Below, in pieces: positions 47,372-50,312 of a stretch of DNA of 50,312 nt (positions are counted from its first letter, which is position 1; every line of letters begins with the position of its first letter). The stretch is taken from positions 1 to 50,312 of the IMG/VR virus record IMGVR_UViG_3300008113_000106; one strand, 5' to 3'. The notes under the pieces are model-generated. The model ran no database searches and was not told where the DNA came from. It was given only the letters and a program-made list of their open reading frames with translations. The DNA is from a virus. Both the position numbers and the translations under genes were made by a program.

Positions 47372-47557
47372 TTGCTTAGAGAGATTCAAGAAATGACTGA
47401 ACTAGAAGTATTTGCAACAGGAGAAGCTGTTTCCGACATTAAAGTGGGAGACAAAGTTTACATCTCTGCAAGTACTATAGTGAATGCAGAAGTTGTAGAA
47501 GTAGAAGGAAAGCAAAAATTCCTTTTGAGAGAGATGGACATTGTTTTAATCTGGTAA
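47372..47557 (+). CDS. Small Cpn10/GroES-like protein lacking the mobile loop
   Basis: 61 aa from a TTG at 47372, or 54 aa from the ATG at 47393. VSDIKVGDKVYISAST followed by VEGKQKFLLREMDIVLIW matches the C-terminal barrel of GroES (IKVGDKVLF ... GEEYLILREDDILAI), and LREIQEM-TELEVFATGEAV matches VLVKRLEEE ... GEVVAVG with the mobile loop (about 15 residues, GGIVLPDSA-like) missing. An ATG at 47356 is out of frame by one base, so a frame error or a non-ATG start must be considered. Without the loop GroEL binding is not expected; it may be a decoy or a relic. Confidence 0.55.
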   Translation: MLREIQEMTELEVFATGEAVSDIKVGDKVYISASTIVNAEVVEVEGKQKFLLREMDIVLIW

Positions 47558-47561
47558 GAAA

Positions 47562-47873
47562 ATGAATTTATTTTATTATACATCAGCTCCCGAAGAAGGT
47601 CAAGAAGTATTCAGCGATAAAGGTTACTCTTTTGACATTGATGCTGTTTTACTAACTTACCCAAACAAGAACGGTTTATCTGTAGTACTTAATGGAAACG
47701 CAGACAAACTTAATCCTATTGATTATCAATACAAAATTGATCCTACTACCAAGCAAAGAGTACCTGTAAAGGTTTCTAAGTTTGAAATTACTTCTGAACC
47801 TATTGTGATTACTATCACTAGTCCAGAAGAGATTGAAAGATTCTACCAACTTACGGGCGGACCAACTGCTTAA
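47562..47873 (+). CDS. Hypothetical protein, 103 aa
   Basis: A small beta-rich protein (AVLLTYPNKNGLSVVLNGNA; FEITSEPIVITITSPEEIER). It starts 4 nt after the Cpn10-like stop. Last plus-strand gene before the convergent terminator. Family not recognised. Confidence 0.6.
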   Translation: MNLFYYTSAPEEGQEVFSDKGYSFDIDAVLLTYPNKNGLSVVLNGNADKLNPIDYQYKIDPTTKQRVPVKVSKFEITSEPIVITITSPEEIERFYQLTGGPTA

Positions 47874-47892
47874 TTTTTTATTTAACACAAAA

Positions 47893-47920
47893 AAAACCCG
47901 ACCATAAAAAGTCGGGTTTT
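47893..47920. terminator. Bidirectional terminator between convergent operons
   Basis: Perfect 10-bp stem AAAACCCGAC/GTCGGGTTTT with an 8-nt loop; T-tracts on both strands. It ends the plus-strand replication operon and the minus-strand tmRNA transcript. Confidence 0.92.
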
Positions 47921-47926
47921 CTTTTG

Positions 47927-48293
47927 TGGAGATGAGGGGACTCGAACCCCTGTCCAGATAAAGTCGCAATCTAATGTCTCTTACACGCTTAGTACTATCA
48001 TATTGTTGGTATCAACAAAATGATCTGCACCGTAAGGGTTGACCGAAGTCAGATTCCACCACTTGGTTTAGGTCCAAGAACCTTAAATTACCATTTTCTG
48101 TTCCAAGGGATGGCTCCCCGTAACTTAGGCTGCCATTTGATATTCGTTCACGAATTCAATAGCATTCTCAAAAGTCATTTCAGATAATTCTACGTTGCCG
48201 TTTAATTGTTTTAATACGTGATTATAGAGAACAGTACCATCTCTCTGCGTGAACATTAAACCCAATCAATCCTGTCGATTCCAATTCATCCCC
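47927..48293 (-). ncRNA. ssrA: Transfer-messenger RNA (tmRNA), phage-encoded
   Basis: Minus-strand RNA of about 367 nt: 5' acceptor GGGGATG pairs with 3' CATCTCC (one G-T), and the 3' end carries the T arm TTCGAGTCCCC. Between them lies a reading frame preceded by TTAAAC, equivalent to the resume signal: starting at GGC it encodes 24 residues beginning GNVELSEM and ending VNEYQMAA-stop. The end MAA resembles Cytophaga-like tags. tmRNA frees stalled ribosomes and tags the proteins for degradation. The CCA is not encoded. Very few phages carry this gene. Confidence 0.9.
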
Positions 48294-48307
48294 AGTATTA
48301 ATTCATA

Positions 48308-48315
48308 CAAATTTA
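48308..48315 (-). promoter_or_regulatory. -7 promoter box of the tmRNA
   Basis: TAAATTTG on the minus strand, 15 nt before the mature 5' end at 48293. No TTGAC at 17 nt upstream; the tmRNA could also be transcribed with the 87-aa gene. Confidence 0.4.
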
Positions 48316-48576
48316 CACTTTAATTACTCTTGGTGTATCTATCTCATCAGAAAAAATTACTTTTAATCCACAAATTGAAGATATAAATACTCCTTCAGGT
48401 ATATCAACATCTTCCGATGTATGAAAAAGCTCTTTTAAAAATTCTTTATAATGGGAATGTGTCATTATAACTGAGTTAGGATAAATTCCTTGGTGTCTTT
48501 TTTCAATGGTATTAGCTTCCTTTTCGGAGTCTAGAAAAAACTTATTTATTTCTAGTTCAAGATCTTGTATAGTCAT
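48313..48576 (-). CDS. Hypothetical protein, 87 aa
   Basis: A mixed protein with MTHSHYKEFLKELFHTSEDV and a C-terminal strand GLKVIFSDEIDTPRVIKV, reminiscent of small head-decoration or capsid C-terminal pieces, but I cannot assign it. It ends 20 nt before the mature tmRNA, the box of which overlaps its last codons, and starts 2 nt after its upstream neighbour. Confidence 0.55.
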   Translation of the reverse strand: MTIQDLELEINKFFLDSEKEANTIEKRHQGIYPNSVIMTHSHYKEFLKELFHTSEDVDIPEGVFISSICGLKVIFSDEIDTPRVIKV

Positions 48577-48578
48577 AA

Positions 48579-48800
48579 TTAATCTAGTTCTAAGTTTTCT
48601 TGATTTATTAGTCTATAAAGATTATCTCTAGTTTTAGACAAGTGTTCGTAGGCTTCCTTTGGTAAGGACTCGTTATATTTTAATTCTGTACGAAGATGTT
48701 GGTCAATTTGCCAAACAACATATTTCCACTTAGATCCATCTATGGCATCTTTAAATTGGACTTCTTCTTCAGGTAAATTAAATTCTATAAGAGCCTTCAT
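48579..48800 (-). CDS. Hypothetical protein, 73 aa
   Basis: Helical and charged (YEHLSKTRDNLYRLINQEN) with a Trp-Lys-Tyr-Val-Val-Trp segment. 2 nt from the next gene. No family recognised. Confidence 0.5.
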   Translation of the reverse strand: MKALIEFNLPEEEVQFKDAIDGSKWKYVVWQIDQHLRTELKYNESLPKEAYEHLSKTRDNLYRLINQENLELD

Positions 48801-48809
48801 TAATCAAAA

Positions 48810-49163
48810 CTAGTTAAAAATGAGCAATAATACAAGAAGTCCTAGAGAAGTAAAAAATCCTGATTTATAAAATCTGTTTTCCTGTTCTTCCTCTATTAGT
48901 AGATTATTTAAAAAATCTACATCTTCAACAGCTAAAGTAAGTGCACTATCGTATGAAGGAATCAATGAATCCTTATAAATACGGAGTTGTATGCTATCAG
49001 CTGAATGAATCTTCTTTAAAGTAACTACCCTTTCACGGGCTTGTATACCTTTAAGAAATTCTTTATTCAATTCCTTTAGCGGTAAGCTGTCTAGAGATTG
49101 TGAGTAAGAACTTTGTGCCGTCAAGATCAGGCATAGTGTCAATAGCAATTTGGATAGTGTCAT
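48810..49163 (-). CDS. Exported protein with coiled coil and C-terminal TM; spanin candidate
   Basis: 117 aa: an N-terminal signal peptide (about 1-21, LLLTLCLILTAQSSYS; no lipobox), a long charged helix (KELNKEFLKGIQARERVV; VEDVDFLNNLLIEEEQEN) and a C-terminal transmembrane segment (about 100-117, LGLLVLLLIF). The gene overlaps its upstream neighbour by 101 nt in another frame, as nested spanin genes do. A periplasm-spanning protein anchored at both ends would resemble a unimolecular spanin, but the lipobox is missing, so this is only a suggestion. Confidence 0.5.
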   Translation of the reverse strand: MTLSKLLLTLCLILTAQSSYSQSLDSLPLKELNKEFLKGIQARERVVTLKKIHSADSIQLRIYKDSLIPSYDSALTLAVEDVDFLNNLLIEEEQENRFYKSGFFTSLGLLVLLLIFN

Positions 49164-49392
49164 ACTTTAATTTAACGTTAGTGTATTCTTTGTACAAAGT
49201 TACTTTTTCTTTTTGAATAGAATCTATCTTATTAAATAGAAGTTTGTTTCTCTTATCCATAGAGTCCATGTAAGCAACTAACTTGCCTTCATAACCTTCT
49301 GGTTTACTAGGAAACGCTTTACGTTCCCAAAGTAAGTAACAAACAACTAATGAAAGGATTCCGATAAGAGCTGCTTCAATCTTGTTTCTCAT
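49063..49392 (-). CDS. N-terminal TM + coiled-coil protein; i-spanin-like
   Basis: 109 aa with one N-terminal transmembrane segment (about 6-22, EAALIGILSLVVCYLLW) and a long periplasmic helix (YMDSMDKRNKLLFNKIDS; EKVTLYKEYTNVKLKYD). It is located between a holin-like gene (overlap 17 nt) and the exported protein (overlap 101 nt), the standard Rz/Rz1 arrangement. I infer an inner-membrane spanin; direct proof would need a lipobox partner, which is absent. Confidence 0.55.
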   Translation of the reverse strand: MRNKIEAALIGILSLVVCYLLWERKAFPSKPEGYEGKLVAYMDSMDKRNKLLFNKIDSIQKEKVTLYKEYTNVKLKYDTIQIAIDTMPDLDGTKFLLTISRQLTAKGIE

Positions 49393-49795
49393 TTATTTTA
49401 TGTTTATCTATTTTTTCTAAAATGTATTGTAGTAATTCATTTTTAATTAAGTTAGCACGTGCAGCGTTTTTTACTGCACTTAGAAGTTGAAATACTACAA
49501 ACGGAGCAACTACAGTTTCACTTAACCAACCTGTACCTTGAAAGCTTTTTTCTACCATAAGTACACCAGTTAAAAGTAAAACCCAAGTTATTGCAGTTTT
49601 AAGTACACGAATTGCTTTCTTGGTCTGAAATCCTTCTAATTTAGTACCTGCCCACATTCCAAAAAACCCGTCAATAAAAACTACACCAATTACGGTTAGG
49701 TATTGCTCAGCATTGTCGGCAGTTAAATCTAAGAAATAACTGCCGATGAATGCACAAATCGTTGTAAATGATATAGCTAACACGGAACTTTTCAT
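49376..49795 (-). CDS. Phage holin-like protein (holin_4 type)
   Basis: 139 aa with several hydrophobic segments (about 4-24, 33-51, 65-82) and the recognisable DGFFGMWAGTKLEGFQTKKA, then LLLTGVLMVEKSF and VAPFVVFQLLSAVKNAARAN segments typical of toxin-secretion/phage lysis holins. It is the first gene after the structural gene and heads a putative second lysis cassette. A lysin is not adjacent; the one at 4822 may serve. Confidence 0.65.
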   Translation of the reverse strand: MKSSVLAISFTTICAFIGSYFLDLTADNAEQYLTVIGVVFIDGFFGMWAGTKLEGFQTKKAIRVLKTAITWVLLLTGVLMVEKSFQGTGWLSETVVAPFVVFQLLSAVKNAARANLIKNELLQYILEKIDKHKINEKQD

Positions 49796-49796
49796 A

Positions 49797-50312
49797 TTAT
49801 GCTTGAGCTTCAGTCCAAGATAAACGTCCGAATACGTTAGATGTACCTGTGGTCAAAGCCTGTACCATAATGGTAAGAATATCTGGACCGTCAGGATAGA
49901 ACTGAGTATTTACAGCTGCTACACCACCTCCTAAGATAGAGTTAGACAAATCTCTAATCTTACTCAAATCATAAGTAGTAGTACCAAAAGTTGCACCACC
50001 TGAGTTTACATAGAATCCACCCACAACCTCACCGCCTGTAATAGTTCGAGCTGCTCCGTGGAAACATACCTGAGTCAAAGAAGAACCTCCTACGTTTAGC
50101 CAAGTATCGGCAGCACTCACCGTTCCATTAAGAACTAAAGTTACAAGGTAGTTACCTTGAGCATAAATACCGATAGATTGTAAAGACAACTGCATTCGGT
50201 TGATAATCTCACGAACACCAAACGCTCCAACAAGACCAGAACTTACAGAAGGAGAAAGTCTGATAGATGCCAAAGCATATCGCAAACCTGCTGTTGGTAC
50301 ATTCAATGCCGT
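49797..50312 (-). CDS. Virion structural protein (partial, N-terminus beyond window)
   Basis: The frame is open to the right edge (codons upstream of the apparent TTG at 50306 encode Ala-Thr), so only the C-terminal about 172 residues are present. The protein is Gly/Ala/Thr/Val-rich beta with LRYALASIRLSPSVSSGLVG, GTVSAADTWLNVGGSSLTQ and YPDGPDILTIMVQALTTGTS, resembling phage head or tail structural domains. It lies upstream of the holin-like gene. Type (capsid, tail tube, decoration) cannot be decided. Confidence 0.65.
   Translation of the reverse strand, partial: TALNVPTAGLRYALASIRLSPSVSSGLVGAFGVREIINRMQLSLQSIGIYAQGNYLVTLVLNGTVSAADTWLNVGGSSLTQVCFHGAARTITGGEVVGGFYVNSGGATFGTTTYDLSKIRDLSNSILGGGVAAVNTQFYPDGPDILTIMVQALTTGTSNVFGRLSWTEAQA

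Noticed and set aside
47676-47969. Minus-strand frame of 97 codons through the convergent terminator and tmRNA 3' end
   Set aside because: It runs across a terminator and a mature RNA; no start signal; treated as a shadow of the 103-aa gene.
1-50312. Temperate phage or prophage (integrase, excisionase, repressor, attachment site)
   Set aside because: No recombinase signature, CI-type repressor or duplicated tRNA end was found. The three tRNAs are complete and lie inside operons, so they are not attachment scars in this window.

Overview
The window is part of a tailed double-stranded DNA phage genome whose host is most likely a member of the Bacteroidota (Flavobacteriia or Cytophagia type). 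Evidence: the DNA is AT-rich; recurrent promoter-like boxes have the form TTGAC-N17-TANNTTTG, matching the Bacteroidota -33/-7 promoter; strong Shine-Dalgarno sites are almost absent and A-rich ACTAAA leaders replace them; and tail-fibre sequences containing LDVNGTAR are typical of phages of this group. No integrase, recognisable repressor or plasmid partition pair is visible, so a lytic phage is the simplest reading. Both window edges cut through genes (terminase on the left, a structural protein on the right), so the genome is larger than the window.

Layout. (1) 1-16.8 kb, minus strand, late genes: terminase large subunit (partial) with small upstream genes and a winged-helix protein; an unassigned structured RNA locus at 3.7-4.05 kb on the plus strand; a lysis-type cassette (thioredoxin-like protein without its cysteines, membrane/coiled-coil protein, L,D-transpeptidase-like lysin, holin-like protein); tRNA-Leu; and about 10 kb of tail/fibre/adhesin genes. 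(2) 16.8 kb, a divergent promoter region with a PRTase-like gene to the left and, to the right, a gene of unknown function and a SET-domain methyltransferase. (3) 17.9-18.9 kb, a G+C-rich islet with one atypical gene, then a ~500-bp non-coding region with a perfect 15-bp inverted repeat and iterons resembling DnaA boxes: the best origin candidate. (4) 18.9-47.9 kb, plus strand, early and replication genes: many small unknown proteins, tRNA-Glu and tRNA-Met, ParB-like protein, membrane-anchored muralytic enzyme, SF2 helicase, a large zinc-ribbon protein, an M20-type metallopeptidase, then the replication/recombination core: DnaB-like helicase, Sak4-like ATPase, SSB-like protein, Toprim primase, a protein carrying only DnaA domain IV, uracil-DNA glycosylase, DUF932 protein, NinG-like nuclease, family A DNA polymerase (frameshifted by a perfect 35-bp tandem duplication), Api92-like protein, NinB-like protein, MazZ/DUF5664-like nucleotide hydrolase and a PD-(D/E)XK exonuclease. 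(5) 47.9-50.3 kb, minus strand: a phage-encoded tmRNA, small genes, a pair of overlapping membrane/coiled-coil genes, a holin-like protein and the end of a structural protein.

Together, the plus-strand genes would copy and recombine the DNA, possibly from an origin near 18.5-18.8 kb recognised by the DnaA-domain-IV protein, while the minus-strand genes, driven by four near-identical promoters, build tails, package DNA and lyse the cell. The least explained items are the structured RNA at 3.7 kb, the origin-like region with its putative initiator, the tmRNA with a long non-standard tag, and the atypical G+C-rich gene at 18.1 kb. All functional calls rest on motif reading by eye; no database search was run.
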